Origin: an uncultured Roseobacter sp.
GTDB lineage: Bacteria > Pseudomonadota > Alphaproteobacteria > Rhodobacterales > Rhodobacteraceae
NCBI RefSeq assembly: GCF_947495025.1
Contig: NZ_CANLXG010000001.1
Coordinates: 1,550,001-1,614,000, forward strand
Direction: 5' to 3'
DNA length: 64,000 bases
Part shown: positions 27,002 to 35,547 of the stretch, in pieces
Layout: each line of letters starts with the position of its first letter
Position numbering within the stretch: position 1 is the stretch's first letter
Made by a program: the position numbers and the translations under genes
Notes under the pieces: generated by a model
Databases searched by the model: none
What the model was told of the DNA's origin: nothing
The model's input: the letters and a program-made list of their open reading frames with translations, nothing else

Positions 27002-27018
27002 CTGAGTGAATCACTCAG
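27002..27018. promoter_or_regulatory. 17-base palindrome upstream of hemP, candidate iron-responsive operator
   Basis: The sequence CTGAGTGA-A-TCACTCAG is a perfect odd palindrome. Its location upstream of a HemP/imelysin operon points to an iron-responsive repressor (Fur, RirA, IscR or Irr families are used in this group); which one cannot be told from this window. Confidence 0.6.
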
Positions 27019-27021
27019 ATA

Positions 27022-27034
27022 TGTCAACCTGACA
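27022..27034. promoter_or_regulatory. 13-base palindrome TGTCA-N3-TGACA, second candidate operator
   Basis: A perfect inverted repeat with a three-base spacer (ACC) begins four bases after the first palindrome. Two closely spaced, differently shaped operators suggest dual control of the iron operon, or one extended site. Confidence 0.5.
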
Positions 27035-27299
27035 ATTTTAGTCGGATTTATTTACGCGCAAATCTGCCGTGGAACTCTTCTGCGCCACACGATCCGCGTC
27101 ACCGCCGGCAATCCGGTGCAGCACCCCTTGTCGGCAATGACAGACTATGGTGGCTTCCCGGTAAGAACCCCGATCCCGGAGGCAAAGGGTATCACAAGCG
27201 TAAAAATCCCTGTGCCGTCGCCTTGTTTCTCAGGCAACGTGCTTTAGCCGGAAAGCTCGGAACCAGACGAACCGGCACCGGGTTCAGACGACCACATTC

Positions 27300-27341
27300 C
27301 CCGACGGTTTCCCGGGAACCGGGTTGCCGGTGTCCGTCGGG
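27300..27341. repeat. GC-rich inverted repeat
   Basis: Arms CCCGACGG (27300-27307) and CCGTCGGG (27334-27341) are perfect, separated by 26 bases that contain a further short CCCGG/CCGGG pairing. No gene ends here, so a terminator is unlikely; it may be a leader structure or chance in GC-rich DNA. Confidence 0.3.
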
Positions 27342-27737
27342 ACACTCAAGGCACTGCTTTTTTCTCCGCCTCGCATCCTCCCCGCGTTGTGCGCCAACAC
27401 TCTGAAAACGATCGGTCGCTGCCCACGCAAGTGAAGGCATGCAGACCTAAAGACTGATGCAGATTTCGTTCCTCAGGTTTGCCCGCTTCGGATCAGTTCA
27501 AAAAAACATGCGGGCCTCATCAGCCGCCCCCGGACGCCTGCCGTTCTGAAAAATAAACGGCTACAGACGCATCACCGAATAACGACATATCTGTTTCAAT
27601 AGTCAGATACGAAACACAGCCGTTCCCAGTGCTTTGGTGCGTGACTGTCACAGGCGGCAACCACAGATTTTCGTGACCGCTGCGCCTGACCACGCGTATG
27701 GCGCAATACGCACCACAACAGGAAAAATGACCCCGCA

Positions 27738-27764
27738 TGTCACAAATGCGTCGCGCCGGACGTC
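27738..27764 (+). promoter_or_regulatory. ECF41-type promoter (TGTCACA-N16-CGTC)
   Basis: The element TGTCACA (27738-27744), 16 bases, then CGTC (27761-27764) agrees with the -35/-10 pair reported for ECF41 sigma factors. It lies 32 bases before the ATG of the carboxymuconolactone-decarboxylase-like gene, which is followed by the ECF41 sigma gene itself, so autoregulation is likely. Another TGTCACA at 27646 lacks a properly spaced CGTC. Confidence 0.8.
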
Positions 27765-27795
27765 AAAGAGGTATTGGACACCAAAGGAGAACCGA

Positions 27796-28245
27796 ATGAA
27801 TACCTCAGAGCAATCAGCAGCCGGATCACCAATTCAGTACGAAAAATATGCCGGGCCACTTCTGGGACACCTTGGCCAGGTCAACCAGATGACAGAAGAC
27901 GCAGGCCTTTCCCGGAAACTGTCACATCTCATTGAGTTGCGTGTTTCTCAGATAAATCGTTGTGGTTTCTGTGTACAGATGCATGCCCGTGAAGCCCGCA
28001 AAGACGGCGAGACAGACAACCGGCTTGATCATCTCGCAACATGGGAGTCCACCGACGACTTCAGCGCCGCGGAAAAAGCAGCTCTCGCCTGGGCAGAAGC
28101 ACTGACATACATGATCCGTGGCACCAACTTTGAAGCACTGCGCGCAGACCTTCGGGCGCATTTCACCGATCAGCAGATCTCGCTGATTACAGTCTGCGTC
28201 GGCATGATAAATCTTTGGAACAGAATCCAGATATCGAAGCACTGA
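27796..28245 (+). CDS. Carboxymuconolactone decarboxylase/AhpD-like protein (ECF41 partner)
   Basis: The 149-residue protein shows the peroxidase-type motif C56-G-F-C59 with H63 (CxxCxxxH), as in AhpD and the CMD family. Such proteins reduce peroxides through the cysteine pair. In ECF41 systems a CMD/oxidoreductase gene is conserved beside the sigma gene, often as its only target, which matches this arrangement. The start ATG at 27796 has AAGGAG eight bases upstream; the longer frame overlaps the promoter. The stop is one base before the sigma gene. Confidence 0.9.
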   Translation: MNTSEQSAAGSPIQYEKYAGPLLGHLGQVNQMTEDAGLSRKLSHLIELRVSQINRCGFCVQMHAREARKDGETDNRLDHLATWESTDDFSAAEKAALAWAEALTYMIRGTNFEALRADLRAHFTDQQISLITVCVGMINLWNRIQISKH

Positions 28246-28246
28246 A

Positions 28247-29170
28247 ATGACGCCAGGCAGACAGGCACATGAGTTTGAACGGGCCCGCCCACAGTTAGTG
28301 GGCGTGGCCTATCGTCTGCTGGGGTCGGTCAGCGAAGCTGAAGATGTCGTTCAGGACACCGCGCTGAAGTGGCTGGCGCTCAGACCTCCCTTTCCCGACC
28401 GGCCGGTTGCCTGGATGACCACCGTCTGCACCAACCGTTGTCTCGACATTCTCAGATCCTCACATCGGAAACGGATGACCTACGTCGGTCCGTGGCTGCC
28501 GGAAAGCGTCGTTACCGAGAGCGTCGAGGATGCGGCCCGGAACATTGAGATGGCATCCAGTCTGTCAACCGCTTTTCTGTTATTGCTGGAACGTCTGACA
28601 CCCCGCGAAAGAGCAGCCTATTTACTGCATGACATTTTCGGCATGGATTTTGGGCTGGTTTCAGAAAGCCTGCATCTCAGTCCCGCAAACTGCCGCCAGC
28701 TGGCAGCCAGGGCGCGCAGGATGGTGACACAGGAGAATGCGCGGTTTGTGCCCGCCCCGGAGCGGCAGCGCGAACTGCTGGACAGCTTTACAGATGCTTT
28801 AAAAACGGGCTCCGTTGACCAGCTTGCGGGCATGCTGAGCGAGGATGTTGACCTTCGGGCGGACAGTGGTGGCAAAGCGACGGCAATCCGGCATGTGCTC
28901 GAAGGATCTGATGCTGTTACAGAGTTCATTGCCAACACGCTGGGCAAGGCCTGGTCCGGTAAACAGATCGGCAGCAGCAGCGCGAACGGCCAGCAGGTTC
29001 TGACTGTCCGGAAAGGCACCGATCTGGTTGCTCTGGTGGCTTTCGGCTATGGATCAGACGGTAACATTACAAGCGTATTCATCCACCGTAACCCCGATAA
29101 GCTGCGTACTTACACACAGTATCGCGCAAGTACGTCTGCCGCCGGCGGGCTTGTTATCAGCAGGGACTGA
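28247..29170 (+). CDS. ECF41 sigma factor (SigJ-like) with SnoaL-type C-terminal domain
   Basis: The 307-residue product has ECF regions 2 and 4 in its first 170 residues and then a fused SnoaL-like domain, the ECF41 architecture. Group hallmarks are present with small variations: WLPES (from W83, usual WLPEP), DSGGK (from D206, usual DGGGK) and NPDKL (from N282). In this group the fused domain tunes activity in place of a separate anti-sigma factor. The promoter at 27738-27764 matches the known ECF41 recognition sequence, so this protein probably drives its own two-gene operon. The inducing signal is unknown. Confidence 0.92.
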   Translation: MTPGRQAHEFERARPQLVGVAYRLLGSVSEAEDVVQDTALKWLALRPPFPDRPVAWMTTVCTNRCLDILRSSHRKRMTYVGPWLPESVVTESVEDAARNIEMASSLSTAFLLLLERLTPRERAAYLLHDIFGMDFGLVSESLHLSPANCRQLAARARRMVTQENARFVPAPERQRELLDSFTDALKTGSVDQLAGMLSEDVDLRADSGGKATAIRHVLEGSDAVTEFIANTLGKAWSGKQIGSSSANGQQVLTVRKGTDLVALVAFGYGSDGNITSVFIHRNPDKLRTYTQYRASTSAAGGLVISRD

Positions 29171-29664
29171 ACACAATCAGCGGAAGACAGGAAAGCCATG
29201 CCTGCCTTCTGCTGACATTTTCCGCCGGTCCGTCCAGGCCGCCGCAGCTGACCTGTTTCCGTCGGGGTGGTTGCCGCTGTCAGATGACCAGGACCCGCCT
29301 ATGCCATAATCTCTTTGCCTCAACGGTTTTGCGGGCCATAGTTGCCTGTATCGACGTACGGACGATCAGAATTTCCAGAAACCGAACAGGGAGGCCGTTT
29401 GCTGATGCTCAGACCGAGACCAGACTGTGAATGCGGCGACAAGGCTCTGCTGCCCCTGAAAACGAATGTGCATGTCAGATCACCGGACTGCACAGTCGTC
29501 CCGCGGGAGCGGCCGCGCAGCGCCCGCACGAACCGCGGCGGCGGCTTTGCTCTGGAACCGGTCCGGCCAACAGCGAACCCTGTCAGTCATCCGGTCGCAG
29601 ACCTGCGGACCTTTGGCGGTCATCCCGGCTGCGCAGAGCCGTCAACCGCTGCTGCTCTCGAACC
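29171..29664. other. Gene-free stretch
   Basis: No convincing coding region lies in these 494 bases; the open frames are GC-rich read-throughs without ribosome sites. No clear terminator or operator was found. It holds the upstream region of the DUF442 gene. Confidence 0.5.
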
Positions 29665-30144
29665 ATGACAGACCTGCCCGGGATACTGAACTGGCGGCGC
29701 ATCACCGACCGGATCACAACGTCGGGCCAGCCGACAGAAGAGCAACTGGCCAGCATCCGCAGGCTCGGCGTCAGTCACATCATCAATCTCGGGCCGCACC
29801 ATAACAAAGGTGCGCTGGCGGATGAGGCCGGGACGGTCGCGGCGCTCGGGATGACATACATCTACATCCCCGTCGAATTTGATGACCCGACCGAAGAAAA
29901 CTTTGCTGACTTCCGGCGCGCCGTCGAAAAACTGGCGGACACGACTATCCATGTCCACTGCATCTACAATGCACGGGTCAGCGCGTTTTTCTTTCGTTGC
30001 GCCCTCGAAGGTATGGTCCTCACCACGGCAGAGGCTTTTGCCAATAGGGAAACCATCTGGCGCCCGGGCGATGACTGGGCATCACTGATCCGCCAGCCCG
30101 ACGCCCGCGGTGAACCAAACCGCTATGCAGGATACGAATACTGA
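29665..30144 (+). CDS. DUF442/protein-tyrosine-phosphatase-like protein
   Basis: The 159-residue protein starts with the GQPTEEQL region typical of DUF442 and has a phosphatase-loop motif HCIYNAR (C99, R104, C-x4-R), the variant spacing used by the DUF442/Blh class of dual-specificity-like phosphatases. Members are cytoplasmic and have been linked to sulfide and beta-lactamase-like hydrolase systems; the substrate here is unknown. Unlike the usual CRTGTR form the loop contains Ile and Tyr, so catalytic competence should be treated with care. It is monocistronic, with a 494-base gene-free region upstream. Confidence 0.8.
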   Translation: MTDLPGILNWRRITDRITTSGQPTEEQLASIRRLGVSHIINLGPHHNKGALADEAGTVAALGMTYIYIPVEFDDPTEENFADFRRAVEKLADTTIHVHCIYNARVSAFFFRCALEGMVLTTAEAFANRETIWRPGDDWASLIRQPDARGEPNRYAGYEY

Positions 30145-30280
30145 GCGCTTTGCGTTTTACTTTCCCACCGCTTCAATGACCCCGGCTGACGGGGCAGATC
30201 AGACAATCCAGTGTTGCTGGTGATCTGATCCCTGTTTTCCGGGCAGGGAACGCCGGAGACTGAATGCTTATCCGCCCGCC

Positions 30281-30961
30281 CTATTCGTCAAAGTAGGCGT
30301 TATGCGTCGTGTAAATGGCATCAATTGTGGGCGTCAGGCGGTCGAGATGTACCCGAAGAACGTCGTCTGCTGCCTGCGCGTCGCCGCCGAACAGCGCCTT
30401 CAGAAGTTTTGTGTGATCCTCGTACAAAACGTCCATTGCTTCCTTGCTCGTGAGAGCGAGCATGCACAGCCGATCAACCTGGGCTTTGTTTTCAGCAATG
30501 ATATCAAATGCAAAGGCTTGCCGTGCCGAAGCGCAAAGCAGCCTGTGGAACTGATAGTCCAGATCATGAAACCGGCTCACGTCCCCGTCGGCGACAGCGC
30601 CGCCCTGTTCCCGCAGGTTTGATTTCAGTGCCGCATCAACAGATCTGTCGCGATCGGACGCAGCAAGACGGACGACTTCCAGTTCAATTGCAGCTCTTAC
30701 AAAGCGAGCATTTGCGATCAGCCGCCGCGAAAACGGCCGGACAACGGTGGCACGCTGCGGGCGTACAAGAAGCAGATTCAGGTTCGCCAGCCGGGTAAAC
30801 GCCTCCCGGACCGGCTGCCGGGAATATCCAAAGGATTTTGCCACGTCTGTCTCGGATATCTTCGTGCCGGGAAGTAACTCCAGCCTGGTGATACGACCGA
30901 ACAATTCATCAAAGACAACATCACTGCTTGTCGTGCGTTCCAGTGTGCCCTGTACTGCCAT
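30281..30961 (-). CDS. GntR-family regulator (FCD/FadR subfamily)
   Basis: Residues about 10-75 form the winged HTH (KISETDVAKSFGYSRQPVREAFTRL, then LLLVRPQRATVV). The remaining 150 residues are the helical FCD ligand-binding domain, with FHDLDYQFHRLLC providing metal- and ligand-binding His and Asp residues. It probably controls the TRAP/SDR/cupin operon transcribed from the other side. I chose the ATG at 30961 (MAVQG): the frame reaches back to 31159, but that extension crosses the operator region. FCD regulators normally respond to carboxylates or sugar acids, which fits a TRAP transporter. Confidence 0.88.
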   Translation of the reverse strand: MAVQGTLERTTSSDVVFDELFGRITRLELLPGTKISETDVAKSFGYSRQPVREAFTRLANLNLLLVRPQRATVVRPFSRRLIANARFVRAAIELEVVRLAASDRDRSVDAALKSNLREQGGAVADGDVSRFHDLDYQFHRLLCASARQAFAFDIIAENKAQVDRLCMLALTSKEAMDVLYEDHTKLLKALFGGDAQAADDVLRVHLDRLTPTIDAIYTTHNAYFDE

Positions 30962-31028
30962 ATTTTCTGCTTCCAAATCAGATTTCCGGACAGTCTGACA
31001 GAATTCAACGACAAAAAACAGCAAAAAT

Positions 31029-31120
31029 TTGGATACCAGATCAGGTTCAACTGTTGATTTAAAACGGTATTTCGAACGCCTCCGCAAAAAACGTCCAAAA
31101 TTATGTTGACTAGTATCCAA
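31029..31120. promoter_or_regulatory. Pair of inverted TTGGATAC sites, candidate GntR operator
   Basis: TTGGATACCA (31029-31038) and TAGTATCCAA (31111-31120) are near-exact inverse copies (9 of 10). They flank most of the space between the GntR gene and the TRAP operon. The TTGACT at 31106-31111 may be a -35 for the rightward operon. FCD regulators bind palindromic sites of this kind, so looping or autoregulation is plausible. Confidence 0.55.
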
Positions 31121-31280
31121 GTTTTCGTGTTGGCTGACGGCATGAAGAACGCGGCGCACTTCTGCGCGCCGGGGAGAAAATCAGCACGACCGGCAGAACG
31201 GGACAAGACGCGTCGGGCACGTTGCCCGCCCTGAAAACGCCGGACCGAAACGAACCATAAACCTGATCTGGGAGGATATA

Positions 31281-32264
31281 ATGTTCAGTTTTTCACTTAA
31301 GGCGATGGCCGCCACAGCAGTTCTGCTGACGGGCATGACGACCGCACATGCCGATGTTACACTGCGCGGGGCGAGCATGTTTGATGAAGAGCATGCGTTT
31401 ACAAAAACGCTGCGCGAATTCGAACGGCTTGTCGCTGAGAATTATGATGGCGATGTCAGCTTTGATCTGCGTCTGAATGGTGAACTTGGCGTCGAGTCTG
31501 ACTATGTTACATATCTCAACCAGGGTGTCGCAGTAGATTATACCATCCTCGCGCCATCCAACATGGCGGTCTTTTCTGAATCCATCCCACTGATGGATAT
31601 GCCTTTCCTGTTCCGCGATCTGGAACACTGGAATGCGGTTCTGTCCTCCGACGCCCTCAAGCCGCTCGAAGAAGATCTCCGGGAAGCAGCGGGCATCGTT
31701 ATCGTTGGGTATCATGGCGGCGGCGTGCGGAATCTGGCTTCCGCCGAGCCGATCTCGAACATGAAAGAGCTTGCGGGACACCGTATGCGGGTAATGGGCG
31801 CCCCTATTCAGGCACAGACATTTTCGGCCGTTGGAGCGGCACCTTCTGCGATTGCCTACAACGAGGTTTATAACGCAATCCAGACGGGCGTCATTGCCGG
31901 CTTTGAAAACGAGGCTGCCTCAATTCAGAACCTGAAGTTTTACGAGGTCGCGCCCCATATCTCGCTCACGCAGCACACAATCACGGTGCGTCCGATTGTA
32001 ATGTCCGCAAAGATCTTTGACGGGCTGCCCGCAGACCTGCAGGCTGCGATCATGACTGCAGGCGCTGAAGCCGGCGCATTCGGGCGCGCGCTCGAAAGTG
32101 GCCAGGACGGTGAAAAACTTCAGGCAATGCTCGACGCCGGACAGATCGAAGTTCATGAATTCGAGGGTCGTGAAAAGATGCTGGAGCTGGTTCAGCCGGT
32201 ACAGGATGCCTATGCGGCAGAACTGGGCGCGACAGAGCTTCTCGAAAACATCCGCGGAATGTAA
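31281..32264 (+). CDS. dctP: TRAP transporter substrate-binding protein (DctP family)
   Basis: The 327-residue protein has a Sec signal peptide ending near residue 25 (AHADV) and a mature part with the DctP fold; VYNAIQTGVIAGFENE lies in the segment that holds the ligand. It captures an unknown, probably carboxylated, substrate in the periplasm for the two permease subunits that follow. The ATG at 31281 follows a GGAGG site. The operon order P-Q-M followed by an SDR and a cupin, under a GntR regulator, suggests uptake of a sugar acid or hydroxy acid that is then oxidised. Confidence 0.92.
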   Translation: MFSFSLKAMAATAVLLTGMTTAHADVTLRGASMFDEEHAFTKTLREFERLVAENYDGDVSFDLRLNGELGVESDYVTYLNQGVAVDYTILAPSNMAVFSESIPLMDMPFLFRDLEHWNAVLSSDALKPLEEDLREAAGIVIVGYHGGGVRNLASAEPISNMKELAGHRMRVMGAPIQAQTFSAVGAAPSAIAYNEVYNAIQTGVIAGFENEAASIQNLKFYEVAPHISLTQHTITVRPIVMSAKIFDGLPADLQAAIMTAGAEAGAFGRALESGQDGEKLQAMLDAGQIEVHEFEGREKMLELVQPVQDAYAAELGATELLENIRGM

Positions 32265-32355
32265 TCTGCGTACCAGCGGGCGGCGTAGTTTCCGACCTGC
32301 CCGCTGGTAACCCGCGCGATCCTGCATTTTCCTGAACTTCAACAGAGTGCACAGC

Positions 32356-32850
32356 ATGTTTGGACATTTTCTTGACCGGTTCTGTTCTGGTCTTCGCATT
32401 CTGCTGGGCGTGATGATGGGAGCTCTGGCAATACCTGTCGCGATGCAGGTGATCTCGCGCTACACCGGCCTCATCCCGACGTACCTGTGGACCGAAGAAC
32501 TGGCGACATTCCTGTTTGTCTGGATCGTCATGATCGGATCAATTGTTGCCGTCTGGGATGGCACACACTTTGACGTCCGGATCACCCGGGACGCGACGGG
32601 CCCGCTGATGCGATTGGTTCAAAACGGAATTGTACATCTCGCGATCATGCTGTTCGGGGCTTTGTTCCTGCTCTACGGGTTCGAATATACCGCGTTCGGC
32701 AGCAATCAGCGGTCCGTGATGATGCGGGCCAACCTCGCCATAACACACGTTTCTGTGCCGGTTGCAGGCGGGTTCTGGCTTGTGCTCGCCGGGTACCGGC
32801 TCTCCGAAGATATTGCTGAATTCCTGAACCGGAAGAACACCCTCTCATGA
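32356..32850 (+). CDS. dctQ: TRAP transporter small permease (DctQ family)
   Basis: The 164-residue membrane protein has four predicted helices (about residues 15-37, 50-72, 90-112, 132-155) with the WTEELATFLFVW motif characteristic of DctQ. It forms the membrane complex with the large permease that overlaps its end by four bases. A GTG three codons upstream (32347) is a possible alternative start; neither start has a clear ribosome site. Function is the small subunit of a secondary transporter using the sodium gradient. Confidence 0.9.
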   Translation: MFGHFLDRFCSGLRILLGVMMGALAIPVAMQVISRYTGLIPTYLWTEELATFLFVWIVMIGSIVAVWDGTHFDVRITRDATGPLMRLVQNGIVHLAIMLFGALFLLYGFEYTAFGSNQRSVMMRANLAITHVSVPVAGGFWLVLAGYRLSEDIAEFLNRKNTLS

Positions 32851-34157
32851 TCCTTGATACCGCCACTGCCGCCACGATGCTGATTGCAGGGTTTCTGGTT
32901 CTGATCCTTGTGCGCATCCCGGTCGCTTTCGCCCTCGGGCTGGCGACAATCCCTGTTGTGCTGCTCGAGTTGCGGCTGACACCCTTTATCGTGCTCGACC
33001 GGATGTTTCAGTCCTACAATTCCTTTATTCTTCTTGCAGTGCCTTTCTTTCTGCTGGCCGCCAACCTGATGAATTCCGGCAAAGTCACCGACCGGCTTAT
33101 TGAACTGGCCCGCGTTATGACCGGGTGGATGCCCGGAGGGCTGGGGCATGTGAATGTCGCCGTTTCGATGCTTTTTGCAGGCATCTCCGGCTCATCGACC
33201 GCGGATGCGGCCGGTATCGGCAAAATCCTGATCCCTGCTATGCAAAGAGAGGGCTACGACACCCGCTTTGCTGTCGCCATCACGGCCTGTTCATCGGTGA
33301 TGGGTGTGATCATTCCACCATCAATCCTGATGATCGTCTGGGGCGGCGTCATGCAGGTATCGGTCGGCGCCCTGTTTCTGGGGGGAGCAATCCCGGGACT
33401 GATGATCGGCCTTGCGCTGATGGCGACCGTCTACGCCTTTGCAAAGGCGCGCAACTACCCGGTCACGGCTTCACCCGACTGGGGTGAATTCTGCGCCGCA
33501 TGGAAAGGCGCTGCGCTTGCTCTTCTGACGCCCGTCTTTGTCATCGGTGGCATTGTGGGTGGCATCGTCACGCCCACCGAGAGTGCGATCATCGCGGCGG
33601 GCTACGCGCTGATCCTTGGGATGTTCGTCTATCGCACTGTCACGCCCGCAGACCTCGGCTTTATTCTTTATGACACGGCCAGGTTTGCAGCCATTTCGCT
33701 GTTTGCAATCGGAACGGCGTCTGCCTTTGGCTGGTTACTGTCCTTTTATAATGCGCCCCGCCTGATCGTTGGCATTCTGACTGCATGGGAGTTCGGCCCG
33801 TTCGGTACGGCAATGCTGATCGCAGCACTGTTTCTGATATTCGGCCTGTTTATCGATGCGATTCCGACAATCATCATCCTCGGAACGGTCCTGATGCCCG
33901 TCGCTCAGGCAGGCGGCGTTGACCCGATTGCTTTCGCAATCATCGGCATTGTCTCGCTGGCTTTCGGGCTGGTGACACCACCTTACGGATTGTGCCTGCT
34001 GATCTCTGCAGCCATCGGCGGGCTGAATGTTGTGCAGGTCCTGCGCGAGGTCGTGTTCATACTGGCACCGATGCTGATCATACTCATTCTGCTGGCAGCC
34101 TTTCCGGAAATCATTCTGTGGCTCCCCAGGACAGTGATGCCCGGTGCCTTCCGGTGA
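32847..34157 (+). CDS. dctM: TRAP transporter large permease (DctM family)
   Basis: The 436-residue protein has about 12 hydrophobic segments and the DctM signatures: FFLLAANLMNSGKVTDRL near the N-terminus, MLFAGISGSSTADAAGIGK in the first half and the proline/glycine-rich IPPSIL and TPTESA loops. It forms the translocation path of the TRAP system. The four-base ATGA overlap with dctQ indicates coupled translation. Nothing is unusual in length or motifs. Confidence 0.93.
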   Translation: MILDTATAATMLIAGFLVLILVRIPVAFALGLATIPVVLLELRLTPFIVLDRMFQSYNSFILLAVPFFLLAANLMNSGKVTDRLIELARVMTGWMPGGLGHVNVAVSMLFAGISGSSTADAAGIGKILIPAMQREGYDTRFAVAITACSSVMGVIIPPSILMIVWGGVMQVSVGALFLGGAIPGLMIGLALMATVYAFAKARNYPVTASPDWGEFCAAWKGAALALLTPVFVIGGIVGGIVTPTESAIIAAGYALILGMFVYRTVTPADLGFILYDTARFAAISLFAIGTASAFGWLLSFYNAPRLIVGILTAWEFGPFGTAMLIAALFLIFGLFIDAIPTIIILGTVLMPVAQAGGVDPIAFAIIGIVSLAFGLVTPPYGLCLLISAAIGGLNVVQVLREVVFILAPMLIILILLAAFPEIILWLPRTVMPGAFR

Positions 34158-34254
34158 GCGCATCATGCCACAAATGCCCGGAACACGGATCCGGCAGCGC
34201 ACCACACCCCAAAAAACACAGCGAGACATGCTCGCTGAGAAAGAAAGGACTGAC

Positions 34255-34998
34255 ATGAAACTTGCAGGTAAAACCGCCATCGTCACTGGCGGAGGTCGTG
34301 ATATCGGCCGGGCCGTTGCCGTGAAACTTGCCTCTGAGGGCGCCAGCGTTGCAATCAGCTGTTTTTCGAGCTCAAAAGGCGCCGACGAAACCGTTGCTGA
34401 AATTGAAAAAGCGGGCGGCAGGGCCATTGCCGTGCAGGGCGATCTCAATGCACAGGCAGATGTCGACGCGCTGGTTGCAGCCGCTGTCGAAAACTTTGGC
34501 GGCATCGACATTCTGGTCAACAACGCCGGTGGCCTGATCGCCCGAAAAACGATCGCTGAAATGCCACTGGAACACTGGGACGCGGTGATGAGCCTGAATG
34601 TGACCAGTACGTTCATGATGACAAAGGCCTGTCTGTCCCGCATGACATCCGGAGCCATTATCAATCTCGCCAGTCAGGCAGGACGTGACGGCGGAGGCCC
34701 GGGCGCGGTTGCATATGCAACGGCAAAAGGAGCGGTCATGACAATGACGCGTGGTCTGGCCAAAGAACTGGGGCCAGAGATTCGCGTGAACGCGTTGTGT
34801 CCGGGAATGATCGATACAGATTTCCACAACATTCACACGCCAGATGCCGGGCGTCGCGGTTTTGAGGCAAACGCCCCGCTCAGGCGCCAGGGCCACGTGG
34901 ACGATGCTGCGAACCTTGTTCTGTTTCTGGCAAGCGATGACAGCGCCTTTATGACGGGTGCCAACATCGACCTGAACGGCGGCATGTTGTTCTCTTAA
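34255..34998 (+). CDS. Short-chain dehydrogenase/reductase
   Basis: The 247-residue protein is a classical SDR: the nucleotide-binding motif is TGGGRDIGRA near residue 12, NNAG follows, the catalytic Ser is in LASQAG and the YxxxK pair is in YATAKGAV. The second glycine-motif residue pair reads RDIG in place of the usual SGIG or QGIG. It oxidises or reduces an alcohol/keto substrate with NAD(P). The ATG at 34255 follows AAAGGA; the longer frame to 34144 overlaps dctM. Its place in the TRAP operon suggests it acts on the imported compound. Confidence 0.9.
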   Translation: MKLAGKTAIVTGGGRDIGRAVAVKLASEGASVAISCFSSSKGADETVAEIEKAGGRAIAVQGDLNAQADVDALVAAAVENFGGIDILVNNAGGLIARKTIAEMPLEHWDAVMSLNVTSTFMMTKACLSRMTSGAIINLASQAGRDGGGPGAVAYATAKGAVMTMTRGLAKELGPEIRVNALCPGMIDTDFHNIHTPDAGRRGFEANAPLRRQGHVDDAANLVLFLASDDSAFMTGANIDLNGGMLFS

Positions 34999-35014
34999 AC
35001 GAAAGGACCGAATT

Positions 35015-35326
35015 TTGTCCCCGTTCCCAATTGTTTCCACAGGCGAGGATGTCACACGTCAGGTTCTGTCTGACCATCCCGATCTGATGGTCGTAGCTTT
35101 CCGGTTTCAGGCCGCAGGCGCCACAGGCGCGTTGCACAGCCACCCTCATGTACAGTCGACTTATGTTGAAAGCGGCAGGTTCAGGTTTGTCCTTGGAGAG
35201 GAGGAGCGCGATTTCGGCCCCGGCGACAGCTTCGTTGTGCCGTCAGATCAGACCCACGGCTGCATATGCCTGGAACCCGGCACACTGGTTGATTGTTTCA
35301 CGCCACGTCGCGACGACTTTCTGTAG
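35015..35326 (+). CDS. Cupin-domain protein
   Basis: The 103-residue protein is a single cupin: motif 1 reads HSHPHVQSTYVESGRFRF with the metal-binding His/His/Glu pattern, and motif 2 reads PSDQTHGC with the last His. Small stand-alone cupins bind a metal and may be isomerases, sugar-binding proteins or enzymes of uncertain reaction. The start is a TTG at 35015 behind AAAGGA, 16 bases after the SDR gene, so the two are co-expressed. It completes the GntR-controlled TRAP operon. Confidence 0.83.
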   Translation: MSPFPIVSTGEDVTRQVLSDHPDLMVVAFRFQAAGATGALHSHPHVQSTYVESGRFRFVLGEEERDFGPGDSFVVPSDQTHGCICLEPGTLVDCFTPRRDDFL

Positions 35327-35547
35327 GCGGCATGCGCACCGGCACCCGGAGACGGCATTGCAGGACCGGCGCCGACGGATTACCCGGAAGATCGGTTTGA
35401 GCGGTCTGACCGTGCCTTTCAGACCCATTGCGCAGGCGCAGAATTTATGGCCCCCGGGGCCCCATCAGGCTCCGTATTTCATGGCTCCTGGAGAATTTTC
35501 CGCGTCCGTGCTAGCCTGCCGGCATCCGCTGTTTCAGGCAAAATTTT

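Larger units (their letters stand above)
26787..27737. other. Gene-free regulatory stretch between hemP and the ECF41 operon
   Basis: I see no credible gene in this 950-base stretch on either strand; the open frames there have poor composition and no ribosome sites. It contains the divergent control regions: two adjacent palindromes upstream of hemP, a GC-rich inverted repeat around 27300-27341, and the promoter of the ECF41 operon at its right end. The 200-base interval between the palindromes and the hemP start implies a long 5' leader. Confidence 0.6.

Noticed and set aside
27646..27652. A second TGTCACA upstream of the ECF41 operon
   Set aside because: No CGTC lies at the right distance; the element at 27738 does have it.
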